Positions 1 through 12,689 of a stretch of DNA of 64,000 nucleotides are shown here, in pieces. This DNA comes from Choanephora cucurbitarum (lineage: Eukaryota; Mucoromycota; Mucoromycetes; Mucorales; Choanephoraceae): positions 450,359 through 514,358 of the forward strand of contig JAIWNI010000009.1 in assembly GCA_025331435.1 (NCBI GenBank), in the 5' to 3' direction. The notes beneath the pieces were generated by a model, which was not told where the DNA came from, made no database searches, and saw only the letters and a program-made list of their open reading frames with translations. A program made the translations under genes and the position numbers. Positions within the stretch are counted from its first letter, which is position 1. The number at the start of each line of letters is the position of its first letter.

Positions 1-12
1 CCTATCAAGGAT

Positions 13-41
13 TTCTCTCTCTCTTTCTCTCTCTCTCTCTC
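13..41 (+). repeat. CT-rich simple repeat
   Basis: A pyrimidine (CT)n tract lies just upstream of the permease gene. Such tracts are common in promoters and 5' leaders of this window. It may be part of the 5' leader, but no transcription start can be placed. Confidence 0.6.
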
Positions 42-142
42 ACGATATTCATGCAGGCTGAGATTGAATGATGGTAGATCACCTTTTGTTGATATATAAA
101 CCCTCTCTTTTTTTTCTTTCTTTTTTTCTCTTGTCATTCAAT

Positions 143-2199
143 ATGTCTGAAAATAAAATAAAAGTGGATTATAGGGAAGAAACAAAGATTGAGACAGAAG
201 AACATGACAGGATCACAGTCAGTTCATTAGAGAGTCAAGAACATCCTCAGTTAAAGAGATCACTTAAATCAAGACATTTGGCTGTAAGTTTCTTGAAGGA
301 ATACATTGAATGGTCATGTTTCTGACTGTAATCCAGATGATTTCTATTGGTGGTGTCATTGGTCAAGGTCTATTTCTCTCTTCTGGTGGTAATCTGGCTA
401 AAGCAGGTAAAGCATGATACAAACAGAGAGAGAGAGAATATTGAACGTTTGTTTAGGTCCTGCTGGTGCATTGATTGCCTATGCTATCATTGGCTTTATT
501 GTCTTTTGGGTTACTTTTTCCTTGGGTGAAATGGCCACCTATATTCCTGTAGGTTCACTTCAAGCTTTTTTATTCTATGACTCAATCTATTCAAAATAGG
601 TCTCTGGTTCCTTTACTGTCTTTTGTCGTCGTTTTGTCGATACTTCTTTTGGTACTACCATTGGTTATAACTATTGGGCTTGTTGGGCTATCATTGTAGC
701 AAGTGAACTGACAGCCTTACCACTGGTAATGCAATTCTGGACTACAAAAGTACCTGATTGGGCCTGTAAGTCAATAGGTATTGTTTGATTGTTCTGAAGA
801 CTAATCCATACTAGGGTCTGGTATTTGGCTTGTCATCATCTTTTTGTTAAACATGAATGGTGCTCGTAGTTATGCTGAAGCTGAATATTGGTTCAGTGTG
901 GTAAGGATCCATGAAATACAATGAAATGACATGGCAACTGAATAGATCACACTAGATCAAGATTCTAGCTGTCTTGGTGTTTATTATTGTAGGCTGTATT
1001 ACCTCAGGTGGTTTGATTGGGTAAGACTGAAATCATCTATTGTATTCTTTTTTTTTATTGACTTGATTGGATAAAGTAACACCACACCTCATGAGGTCTA
1101 TGGTTTCAAATATTGGAGTAACCCTGGTGCCTTCTCAAATGGTGCCCTTGGCGTCTTAAACGCTTTTGTGTTAGCTTCCTTTAGTATGCAGGGTACTGAA
1201 ATTGTAGGTATCACAGCAGGTGAATGTGAGAACCCAGTCAAGGTAACAGAAAGATATCTTTATGTATTCCATCTTTATCTCATTCCTCTAAATCATTAGC
1301 AAGTACCCCGTGCCATCAAAAACGTTTTCTGGCGTATCATTATCTTTTATCTAGGCTCAGTGTTTATTATGGGCATGTTGATTGCCTATGATGATCCTCG
1401 TAACTTGTCTGGCTCAAGCAGTGTCACTGTCTCTCCTTTCACCATTGTCTTTGAACTGGCTGGTCTCAACAGTGTGGCTCATATCATGAATGCCGTCATC
1501 TTGATCACTGTTCTCTCTTGTGCCAACAGTGGCATGTACGTCAGTTCTCGTATGCTATGTGCTCTATCAAAAGAAGGTCTTGCTCATCCTAAACTAGGTA
1601 AGATCCATGTCCATGACTTTTTTATTGATTTATATTGACTTTTTTTTTAATGTAAAGCACACATCTCAAGTCGTGGTGTGCCCATCTATGCTTTGATCTG
1701 TACTACTGCTGTCTGTTTAATTACCTTTGCTACCTCCTTTATTCCCGGAAAAGCACTTTTTATTGTCTTGACAGATCTCTCTGGTATCGCTGGTTTCGTT
1801 ACCTGGGGTGGTATCTGCTTTGCTCATTACCGTTTCCGTAAGGCACTAAAGCACCAAGGTCGTCGTGTAGCCGACTTGCCTATCACCACACCCTTTCATC
1901 CCTTTGGTGATATCTTTGGTATGATTGCCTGTACTGTCATTGCCCTGATTGCTGGTTATTCTTATTTTGTGCCTGCTGATCCTGTTGGTCTGATTGGTAA
2001 TTATGGTGGTCTTGTTGCTTGTCTCGTTCTGTATGTGACCCTGAAGATCAAGACAAAGTCCAAGATGGTGCCTATCGATCAAATCGATCTCGATACCGGC
2101 CGAGCTGATTTCTCAAATGTCAAGGATGATGAAGAAATTGAGACTTCAGGTCCTTTGTATAAGCGCCTATTTAAGCGTGTCATCAACGTATTGACTTAA
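143..2199 (+). CDS. Amino-acid permease, APC superfamily (YAT type)
   Basis: Nine exons: 143-283, 337-406, 457-548, 600-765, 815-900, 956-1020, 1077-1242, 1300-1597, 1658-2199. They join in phase to 541 aa, a normal length for fungal amino-acid permeases. After a hydrophilic N-terminus of about 45 residues comes the family hallmark KSRHLAMISIGGVIGQGLF, then hydrophobic segments consistent with about 12 membrane spans. FSMQGTEIVGITAGECENP (exon 7) and ANSGMYVSSRMLCALS (exon 8) are also typical of this family. It should be a plasma-membrane proton-coupled amino-acid importer; the substrate cannot be read from sequence. The start is the ATG giving MSENK. An upstream in-frame ATG at 68 would add a phenylalanine-rich leader that looks untranslated. 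All introns are GT-AG and 48-57 bp, except one near 60. Confidence 0.93.
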
Positions 2200-3395
2200 T
2201 ACTTATGTATATTTATTCTTTTTTTAATATTAATACGCTATTCTACACTATTGGAGAATAAACTCTATTGTACACAGTCAGATCTAACTAGATTTGGAAT
2301 GACGATTAAGTATATCTATAAAAGTAAAGAAGATGAGTTAGCCTTTTACTATCTTCACAAAAAGATCATCTGATAGGATCACCAACTTTGTTAGGAAACA
2401 GTTACATGCTCAAGAGAAAAATTGCTGTACTTGTTTGGGAATCTGAATTTTCATACAAGGAAAGATTGTTTGCATACATTAGTGATTGAATCTCAAGAGC
2501 ATTCTGTTGTATGAGATTTTCTTTTTTTTAAGCATATACCTATTGAGCTTATTCACATTTAGGGTGGGGGAGATTTATCAACTTTACCTTGTGCACTTGA
2601 ATTCTTGTATCACTGACACTAAGCAAAGAATTATTGTTTCCTTCTTCAAAAGATGTTTACGCCAATTCAGTAAGTAGTCAATCTGCTTGAGGAAATGCTC
2701 CTTAACTAACCAAAAGATCACTCTGGGGAGGTAATACATTACCTCATGTTATTTTGCTATGATTCACCTTGGGCTATTGTTCATTAGTGCGTTTAGTTTA
2801 TTATGGGCTCAGGTATTAGAAACAAGGTGGCTTTGGGATTTCTGTTTGCATAAGTTACCTTTATGATCTTTGTTCTTTTACGAGAACAAAAGCTTGGTTT
2901 ATCCTCTTCACTCTAATGAAATATCAAGCAAGTATGATTTGAAATACATTGGCAAGCTGTGTTTCCTTTGTTTTATGGATAGGTTTAAAAAGCCTGTGAT
3001 TTGGTCAAGAAAATCGGTTGGTGATGGTTTTCTTGACCTTTCGCAATGAGATCTTGCTCCTTTGATCAAATTTGAATAAGTTTATCTATGCATACACAGT
3101 CAAACAATGCACCAAAGATCAAAAGAGGTGAGTGTATCTCAATCCAGATGGATTGCTCAGCTCAGTTGCATAAAAGGAAATAATTATATTCTCTCAGAAG
3201 GGTGACGGTATTTAAAAGCTAAACACTGACGTTTAGCTTTAAATCCCATAGAGTTCAGCACAATAAAAAAAAATTGCTTCTTTCTTTTTTCTTTTCTTTC
3301 TTACTTCTTGTTTGTTTTTTCTTGCCTCAATTAGATAAACGCTCGGTGAATATAAATAGTTATCAATCAAGTGAGAGAAAAATTACAAACATTCA
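2200..3395. other. Intergenic, no gene seen
   Basis: About 1.2 kb of AT-rich DNA between the permease stop and the cyclase start. No reading frame shows protein-like composition and no RNA gene is visible. It presumably holds the permease 3' end and the cyclase promoter; a pyrimidine-rich tract around 3270-3330 precedes the cyclase ATG. Confidence 0.6.
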
Positions 3396-6300
3396 ATGTT
3401 TAATATTGCGCCATATATTGCCAAAGTAAATTCCCATTTTCTATAGTATATTTGACAGCTTGAGCACTCAATATCTTTCTTCATTAGTATGTGCGAGCGC
3501 TACACGCAAATGATGAAGGCATTGAGTTACCGTACAGTCATACACAGTTTGGTGTAGTATTGATGGTGGATGTTGTTGGTAAGGTGAATGAGTTATCGTT
3601 TTTTTGATTCCATATCCTCACTTATCAAATAGGATTTAGCAGGGTAGATGAGATAACTTTCAAAAATAACGACAATACAAACTTTGCTTATATTTGTAAC
3701 TTAGCTTACGACGATGGCTCAAGCAAAAGGTGACTCAGGTGCAGAGGCTATTGCGATGGAGATCGGTGCTTATATGGGCGAGGTAGTACAATATGGGGTT
3801 ATTATTATTCATCAAATTAACTTGACGATCTCAATTATAGTGTATTCAGATTATTGAATTTTATGGTGGAGATGTGGTCAAGGTAGAGAGGCACCTGTTA
3901 TTTTTTTATTTTATTTTTTCTTACATATCTTGTTTCAGTTCCTTGGAGATGCCGTATTAGTTTGCTTTCAATCCACTGGCAATTCAAACTCAAAAGATTC
4001 GGATGAAACAGCAATAGGCGATGAAAATGAAGCTGCAGAACGTCAAAAGAATCTGCTGGTTCGACGAGGAGTTGAATGTGGACTTCAGTTACTTGCTCGT
4101 CTATCGCATTATCGAGTTTACTTGACTGTAGAAGAGAGATCTAAACACAGAAGTTCAGAGGGAGAAAACCCTAAACAATTGCCAAAGCAGACTATCTATG
4201 ATGCTATGCATTCAAATAAGGAGAGTCAGCAGTCCAGCGAAAGCGATCCTTCTTTCAACGAATCTTACAATAGTTCAAAAGGTCGATATGCCACCTACAG
4301 ACGAGAAAGCAAGCAAGAAAAACCTACAACATTTGAAGAGAACAACATGTTTTCGATCGACAGTTGGGTTCCGACATTCATGAAACGCAAGAAACACAAC
4401 AAGGATCGAAGAAGAACGAGCGATACAAGTGATCTCTCAAATCCAAACAACATGGATGCCAGTAACTGTATCGATCTTGAACTGCATATGTCCTTATCGT
4501 GTGGAAGTGTGACCAACATCATATTAGGAAATCTGGACCCAGATGATCTCAAACACCATCAGCAAGGACCTACTTATCCACAAACCGCTGCAGGTTCAAC
4601 AAAGGATATAGCATTGATCCTAGATGAATTCTTTACAGAGTATCATGGACGCTTAGAATATGCAATTGGTGGAGACGTAGTCGACTCATTGGACGAGGCA
4701 TTATCGATAGCGAAAGCAGGAGAAATGACGATCACTCCGGCAGCATACGATTTCATTCAAAGACAAACAATGAATCTGACATTTGAACGAAGAAGACGGT
4801 TTTTCGTGATCAGAAACATAACCGAAGCCTCTCAAAATGCACGGAAGACAACCGGCACTCATACTTTACCGTTAAGGCATGGAAACAACTCGAATGGCCG
4901 AAAGGGCGCTCTTCAACTCAACAACAATGCCGAGTATCTCAAGACATTGCCTGGATTACAAGCCCATGCATCCAAAATGGAACTTGACCCTCTCATTCCT
5001 CGAGTACGAAATACATCTCACATGAATTTATCAGTAGAAAGTAACCGATACTACTTCAAGTACATCAACCAAAGTGCCCTTTATCGCCTTCAACACAGTG
5101 TAGATGGCAACCTTCCTGCTCAATTTCGAGATGTGACAATCATGTTTGTCAGTCTAGGAAAGACAGAGGTGATGAAGAAAGAGGGCTTGATAAAAGTACA
5201 GAAAGCTGTGTCCTTGGCTATCGGTGCTTTGGTTAAATATGAAGGCATGCTACAGCAATTTGCTATTGACGATAAAGGTAAATAGTATCTATCTTTTATG
5301 TATATCTCTTTTTTTTTATGACGACTTGTTGTACTAACAACTTTTTTTAAAAAAAAACATTTGCATCATAGGTGCTACTCTATTATCTGTTTTTGGCTTA
5401 CCACCTTTATCGCATGAACGTGAAGCTGTATTTGCTGCCAAGGCAGCATTACATATAAGAGACAGTTATTTAGCAGAAGGTTTTCGTGGTTTCTCAATCT
5501 CTCTTTCTACAGGAAACATCTTTACAGCTGTTTTACCTAAAGGAAGTCCTTATCGCCGAGATCCTAGTATTGCTGGAGATGCTATCATTGTTGCTGTTCG
5601 TATGTTGAAGTTCCCCTTTTCCAAAGAAAATGTTGTATGTGATCCCTCGACCAGAAAGCAGATTGGAGGACTTTGTGAGTTTGAAGACTTTGGAGAGAAT
5701 TTCGTCAAAGGCAAAACAAAACCAGTTCAGATCTTTGGTATATTACAATTTGGACCTCCAGAAAGAGACAAGCGCATCTCGATTTTGAGCTTTGAGAAGA
5801 CGAGTGATTATATAGGTTACAAGTCTGAGATGCAAATTGCTACCCAGTTTGTAGATGACTGGAACGAAGCACCTAATCATCATTTCTTGGTAATTGCTGG
5901 CTCATCTGGTGCAGGCAAAAGTTTTTTCTGTAGTAATCTGCATAAACTAGTTGCATCTCATGGTGTCTTTAGTTGGTAAGTTCAATGGGTGCTTATGTTT
6001 CAATTGTCCTTTTTATTTTTCTAAAGAAAGAAAAACATATATACTAAATCAACATCATCATTTGCTTCATAGTTGGTCATCATCTACTGAAGGTTGAATA
6101 TAAACACAGAGAGCTACCAAAACGGACAACTCATCATCTTTCTTTTATTTTGATTATAGTTGAGAAAAGCAGCAAATATTATCTGCTTCGAAATCTCATG
6201 TTGGGTTTGTTTGAAATCATTGATTCTGATAGAATACCACAAAAAACCAACAGAAAATCAGACGCCTTTTCACAAGCCTCGAATACAAGCATCCATCATT

Positions 6301-9300
6301 TTCAAAACACTCATTCAGTTTATTCAGCATCAAACTCTAGTAGCTCTCACTCTCTTACCAGCTCAACTAACTTTCCTACTAACAAAGAATGGTTTAAGCG
6401 ACTTGCTTCGTATACCTCTATGTCTCCGTCTTCTCTGGGATCTAGCTCTAATAACATGGAAGTGACTAACGAGATGGTCGAACTGATATCCCGATGTCTG
6501 TTGAAATGCAATGAGGAAGCAGGATATATACCTTTGTTTAGAGATATATTTACAACACTCAATGAAATCAGTGAAAATCGGTACACAAGATTATTGGACG
6601 GAAGAGCAAGGGATATTTTGTTGACGGGTGTCATCACCCGAATGACACAATATGTCTCTAAGCATGTTGGCTTGGTGTTCATTTGTGATGATGTACAATG
6701 TAAATTATTGTTGAAAGGAAAAGATAATATTCATATTGATTTTAACATCATGGTCTTTTTTTTAAAAAAAAAAATAGGGGCCGATAATACCTCAATTAGA
6801 ATACTTCAGCATATTCATGAACATTGCCAGAAAGTCATGATCCTTATGGCAACACGTCCTTTAAAAGACTACAATGTTGGATTTATTGATAGCTATAGAT
6901 CGATAGGATCGTACCAATACATTGAACTGAATGGTCTTGGAGAGCATGAAATTGGTGAGATTATTTTACAGAACTTTGATAGTGGTGTACATCGTGTCAG
7001 TCCAGAAATTGTGAAGGTCGTTCAGGTAAGATGATACAGTTTATATTATAGCAAAGGATAAAGGCAATAAACATCCTCTTTCTTACACTTGTAAAGAAAC
7101 GTACCGGTGGTAACCCTCTTTACGTCAAGTGAGTATGATTGGAATTTTGCTGTTTCTTTATTTGTTACTAAATCATGTGAAATAGGAATATGGCTATCAT
7201 CTTGAAAGATTTCAATCATGTCACTGTGGTTCAGGGAGAGCTTGTACCAAGCACTAGTAATTTCGATCTGGAGAACCTATTGGGAAACTTTGATTACAAG
7301 CGCATTATAAAAATGCAATTTGATCGTTTGGATTCAAACTATCAAGAGTTTTTGACTGTAGGTTAATCCTCTGGTCATTTAGAGGATGGATTGAAACTAA
7401 CCTACCCTATTTACAGGTTGCTTGTTGTCTAGACCAGTACTTTACAATTTATGAAATCAAGGCTGTTATCAAGAAGAGTAATTGTATCTTTGAGAACGAT
7501 TTGCCTGAGCAAATTCATAAACAGATTCAGAGGTTTGATGTTTATCACTTCCTGCAACAAGTTGACAATGGCAATCCAGTGGAGTCAAATATACATGTCT
7601 ATACGTTTACACATATCACTATTCCTCAAAGTATTTATGATATGGTATCATACGAGACTCGTATCAGTCGACACCGTTCTCTTGCTAGATATTATGAATG
7701 TCAAATTACTAAGGATAATTACATGCAGCTCCTGGGTAAAATAACAAGACATTACCTACAAACGGATATGATAGGAAAGCAGCTCTACTACCTTGAGGCT
7801 CTTGCAGACCAAAATATGCTATCATATCTATTACCGGAAGCCACTATAAACTTGCAGAGAATTGTAAAGATACTGGAAGAAAACGAAGATTTGCTGGATC
7901 AATTTGGACGCGTTCATCTAAGCGATATATACCGTCGATTGGGTGTTTGCTATACTATGAGAACAAAGCTAACAGAGGGAGAGCAGTACTTGTTCAAAGC
8001 TCTTGAGGTTTTAGGTGAGCCTTGGCCAAAATCGCCCCTTTGCTTTTTATTTAGGTTCTGGAAGAATAAGTTTGTTCAGTACCAAAATCGTCGATGGGGT
8101 CTCCTGGCCAGATATAGATCCACTTCGAAAAGAGAGCTTGAATACCGAATAGTCGAAATCATGGCCCAACTATCCAATATCTATTTCTATACGGGCAATG
8201 GTCGAGATTTTGTATACGCTTGCTTAGCTGGTCTGAATGCTTGCGAAAGCTTAGGCGATTTAGGGCCTAACTATACCTTGTTCCTGGCTCGCAATGCTTT
8301 GCTTTGTTGGCTGAATGATGACAAAACCAACAGTGTCTATTATATAGCCAAGGCACTTCGTCAGATGAACAATGACAAGGCTGATCCCGGTACGCTGACG
8401 ATCTGTTCTCTCTTGTGTTTTGCTGCAGGAAAGTTTTCAAATGCTAGAGATTTACTTTATCAATCGATCGAAGGTGCAAGAGCACTTGGTATTGTAACCG
8501 ATTGTCAGGCATTCTATAGATCAGTTGGTCTTTTGGTGACGATGCGGATATTTGAAGGCAACTTCAACCGATCTGCTACTGACGTAGCCCTTCTGAAGCA
8601 GATGGCGGATACTGCGCATGGCAACGGGGACTTTGAAGCAGAGACTTGGCTTGGCGTTTATAATGTTGGTAATGCCATTGTCACAGATCGCATGTCAGAT
8701 TGCGCACCCTATGTCGCATTGCTAGAGTCGCATGTGAAAGAAGCGGCCGAGTATAACCGTATAGCTATACATGGTACATTAGTTTGTTACTATGCCAGAA
8801 ACCATCTCTTTGACTTAGCAAGGCGACATATTCAAAAACTCATAAACAATCTTCCTTCGTTGACAGTAACTCGTGAGTAGTCAAGAAATGAGTTCTATTG
8901 GTGAAGCTAACTTTCTTTCTAGCAAACACATTTCCTATTTTCGGCCTAATATTTGCTACTATGGGACTCTATTGTATGGTAGAAGATGGACAGATTGACC
9001 TCATGTCTGATGGTGACATCAAAAACTATGAAAAGTTTGTATCTGGCCTTTCAAGACTAAATCATGCATTTCAGCAAGTGAAATTTTGGGAGTTTACTCA
9101 GCCTTGTCTATATCTTGCTCGCGCTCTACCTTATATTGTAACTCGACGAATGGTAGAGGGGTACTTGGTATGTTTTGTTCATTTGTGTGGAGTTTTAGAC
9201 TAAACTCAATTCCTTTTTTTTGTAAAGGTACTTCAACATGGTGTATTTGAGATGCATTTCATCCAAGAGATAAAGTTTCTTAAAGCGTACTATTGGGCAA

Positions 9301-9560
9301 ACCTTGGCAAATTTGCATTTACTCCTGAAGATCGTGTTGAATGGACAGAAAGAGCAAAGAGAGATTTCGAGTCACTTGGAATTCCTGTGGATACATATTG
9401 TAATCCCAATCCACGGACTGTATACTATCGAGGACTACAAGCCGATTTTTGCGCTTCCGTAAACAGCAGTGAACAGAATGAAGCTAGTGCATCCTCTAGT
9501 AACCCCAGTACTAGTATATCTAAGGAACAACCATGCCAAATTCCTAACAATGTAGCTTAG
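3396..9560 (+). CDS. Soluble adenylyl cyclase, ADCY10 type
   Basis: Fifteen exons: 3396-3425, 3488-3578, 3633-3643, 3705-3782, 3841-3882, 3939-5277, 5372-5975, 6073-6092, 6160-6699, 6778-7025, 7097-7128, 7186-7357, 7417-8872, 8923-9167, 9228-9560. They sum to 5241 nt (1746 aa), close to the human ADCY10 length. Cyclase half C1 shows metal-binding Asp38 in VVLMVDVVGFS and Asp88 in KFLGDAVLVCF. Half C2 (about 477-690) has DDKGATLLSVFG, matching the sAC lysine that contacts ATP, and SIAGDAII. A P-loop ATPase follows: GSSGAGKS near 707 and Walker B VFICDDVQWAD near 910. The C-terminal half is helical-repeat-like. Known family role: bicarbonate/calcium-responsive conversion of ATP to cAMP in cytosol or organelles. 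A low-complexity insert of about 110 residues (about 150-259) splits C1. Exon 3 is only 11 nt. Activity is inferred from retained residues. Confidence 0.9.
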
Positions 9561-10147
9561 TCATTTTTTGTTTTAGTTTTGCACATCTATCTATCATATA
9601 ATTTGTACATATATTATTCTTAGTCTTTGTAAATAACTTGTAAAAAAAAAGTACTCTCTAATATGCTCTTAATCTTTCTTTAAACGTTTCTAATTATTCG
9701 AGTTTAATCATTAAATAAAAGGGCGCTACCTGTGGACCTGAAGTTAGTGAAATTCAAATGTGAATCAAACTAATAAATGGCCAAGCAATGAATGAAGGTA
9801 TAATGTCTGCCAAAAGTGCATCTACTACAATATTTAACAGTGCTGTAACGATACATGAACAAAAAGAAATAGCAAGCTGTCATTTGCTTACATCAACATA
9901 GCAAACTGTACTCTTTTCTTGGCGGTTATTGAGGATATCCTTAAATTAAGATAGATGCTTTAGTGTATCTAGCGTTGGTTTATTGAGTAACCACTACAAC
10001 TTTCAAAAGTGAATATTGATGGCAGGGTGAGCTTTTAAATCATGTAAAGCATCTGGATAAGCCGATCTTTTCAGGGAAAAATAAAATATTCAATTTGTGA
10101 AGTTGATGTAGAACCATTTGGATAGCAATCCGAATATAATGAATTGC
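9561..10147. other. Intergenic, no gene seen
   Basis: AT-rich 3' flank of the cyclase gene. No coding or RNA signal is visible before the repeat that starts near 10148. Confidence 0.5.
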
Positions 10148-10480
10148 TAACTTGATTGTTCAAGTCATTAGCTGTAAGCCAAACATGTTCTCTTTTAGAC
10201 TATTAAATAAAGTCTTTGACTTCTTCTTAATAGAGCAATATCTTTATTCACCTCCTTATTTACTTTGAGTTGGTCTAATTACACATCACCCAATTTAGCT
10301 GCCTAAATGTGTCTTCTATCATTCTAATCTTATCATTCTAGCTATATCTTTAGTCGGAAAAACAAAAATTTTGTAAGCATTAAATATAGTTTTGCTGCCT
10401 GATTGTTCTGCTGTATCTATCTGATTCCTTTTTACATATTACTACAAAAGCTATCCTTTGATCTGTATCAACATGTAACA
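10148..10480 (-). repeat. tRNA-associated repeat A, copy 1
   Basis: This segment is similar over its ends (roughly 75-80% by eye) to 45249-45602. Both copies start near TAACTTGA[T/C]TGTTCAA, end near ACATGTAAC, and lie just beyond the 3' end of a minus-strand tRNA gene (35 bp here). Read on the minus strand both encode a similar peptide start with RI.F.V.CK.ES.RYS..IRQ..Y followed by a stop, and a second conserved block LN.QV further on. TGTT...AACA termini resemble an LTR, but homology extends a few bases beyond TGTT and no target duplication is seen. The element type is unknown. Confidence 0.65.
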
Positions 10481-10494
10481 TTTTGTTTAGCACC

Positions 10495-10500
10495 AAAAAA
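10495..10500 (-). terminator. Pol III terminator of tRNA-Ser
   Basis: A run of six T on the minus strand about 15 nt past the tRNA 3' end. A shorter T4 at 10509-10512 is even closer. Oligo-T is the normal RNA polymerase III stop signal. Confidence 0.65.
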
Positions 10501-10515
10501 GAATTAGCAAAATGG

Positions 10516-10597
10516 CGTCGACCACAGGATTCGAACCTGTGCAGGCAGAGCCTACTACATTTCGAGTGTAGCTCCTTAACCACTCGGACAGATCGAC
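10516..10597 (-). tRNA. tRNA-Ser(CGA)
   Basis: The reverse complement starts GTCGATC and ends GGTCGAC plus discriminator G, giving a 7-bp acceptor stem with one G-T pair. The anticodon arm is CTACA-CTCGAAA-TGTAG, so the anticodon is CGA (serine, codon UCG). A long variable arm fits a class II serine tRNA, and the T-arm GGTTCGAATCC forms the B box. There is no intron. The genome has TGG at 10513-10515, so CCA follows the discriminator directly. In eukaryotes CCA is normally added after transcription, so this is probably chance. Confidence 0.95.
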
Positions 10598-12689
10598 GTT
10601 TAAGCGAAAAAAAATTATTACATATACATATCAACAAAAAAATTAGACAAAAGTCACGTGACAATATTGTTATTAGCCAATCATTCTATTACTAAGCGTA
10701 ATTAGTAGTATATGATTGGTCAGTAATGATCCCTGATTATACAGATTATCTTTATGCTTCTTCATTCATACATGAAGAAAGAATTGCCAGCAGTTTCTCA
10801 AGTATTCTAGAACTGCTCAGGAAGCCTGGGAAGCTATACATATACTCAAGATGCTGTACATGTGTCATGTAAAGTAAGTCATAAGATTATAGAAGTAGGC
10901 CTTGCTTTTTCTTTAAACGATAATGTACAGAAATCATTGCAACTTTTTATTGAGAGCAGAGAATATATGTGAAATGGAGCAGCCTCTCAGCGCCTTTCAG
11001 CAGACAAGCTGACTATATCTAAAGGGAACTGAGCACATGCAGATCTGCTGATGAGATGCCTTAGCTTTGTCGTATTTGGGCATGCATTCAAATAAGAAAA
11101 TATAAAATTCGGAAATTCAATTAATCATCTCAAGAAAAGATAAATGTTATTTTGACAGATAATGTCAAAATAACAATAAACCAAACAATGTTCATAAAGT
11201 TGGAAACCTAAAATTACACTAAATGTTACCAAAGGGAAGACGGAAATTAAGCATATAGCAAGTGCTGGCTAAAAAGCGATGAAATGATATATAAGGCATT
11301 CAATGTGCGTAGCTAACACATTGAAAGCATGATCAGACTTATATTCATGGATTCTCCTTTTTCTCCAATACTGAAAATAGCTATATGACATGGTATATTA
11401 TTATAACAGGATGGTTGCATAGGTCTTATAAAATCAAGGTAGCAGCATCTAACAATACAAGCAATGATTCTAGAGATTTCATTATCAGAAAAGACTAAAT
11501 CATTACTTGGATAAAGATAGTTCTGAGACATACACACAAAGGGCTTGTCTATCATTATCACACTATTTAAACTGATCTAACATCCAACGAAACAAGTGAA
11601 CAAGTATGAAACAGTTAAGCCTGATATATTCAGATACTTTCCAAGACAAAACACATATCTTGATAAAGCATAAATAGCTTTTCATCAAGATATAAACCTA
11701 GTTGAAAATATATCTCCACCTTATTCAAGGCGGAGGATGAAATCTGGCTACAGACATCTTTTTATAAAGGTGACCAGTCATCCCAGTAGGAAAACTGCTC
11801 ATACAGATAAAATTGTAACGGAGTGATTGATTGAAACCGAGATAGAAATAGTATATTAACACAACATGAACGTGCAGTAGAATTAGTTCCCTCTCATTCT
11901 TTTGAATAAAAAATCGAGTTCCCTCTCATTGTATTTATCTGAGCCTGCAAATATCACAAGCTTAGTTGTCTGTTTGGTTAATAAGAAAATAAAGATACAC
12001 AATCTCAACTAAAATCCTTTGCAGGTTCGTTTAAAAAGCAAAGACTTGATTGTACTAGTCATAGAATCTAGAAATAATATATGGTTTTCAAATTGTTGAC
12101 GACATGCATCCACCAGAACATAGACTATCAAAAAGTCATAAAGCTTGTTCGTTAAGGAGTTGATTGAGTCATCAAATAAACCCATATTCGATGACGACGT
12201 CAAAATCACTCTGCTTGAGACTAATAGTACCGCCAAATAGTCTTCAACAATCGCCTGTGCTAAGTTTGTAATATGCGTCTGTATCCTGTTGCTTAAATGA
12301 TACAGCAAAAAAAAATTAATAAGAATGACCACAGTTACAAGTAATCTCGATCTAGAAGAAGTTATTTTTTAGAGGAGTTTTGTTTCCCTTATTCAAAGCA
12401 TACAATGAAGCGAACACAAATCTATATATTTCTAATGCATAGATGTACTAACTGAAAATTATATAATACCGTCATTTGTGATTGTATAGCCAATCCTATT
12501 GTAAATGTAAAAGATTACTTTTGGCTGCTGGCGCTTTTGTAGGAGCAGAGAAGGCGATTTGATTATTCATGAAGTACATAACGTGTTTTGATCTTATTCT
12601 CTAGAAAGATAGTGTCTGGTTTTTTTAACGTGAGCATTTTCAAAGTTAATCATTGAACAATACGTACAGACATGCTTGTCAAATAAAGT

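Noticed and set aside
10157..10480. Repeat A copy 1 as a plain solo LTR (TGTT...AACA)
   Set aside because: Homology with copy 2 extends beyond TGTT, copy 2 lacks the final CA, and no target duplication flanks either copy. Kept only as a repeat of unknown type.
10513..10515. Genome-encoded CCA at the tRNA-Ser 3' end
   Set aside because: Eukaryotic tRNAs get CCA after transcription; a three-base match is expected by chance about once in 64 tRNAs, and tRNA-Gly here lacks it.
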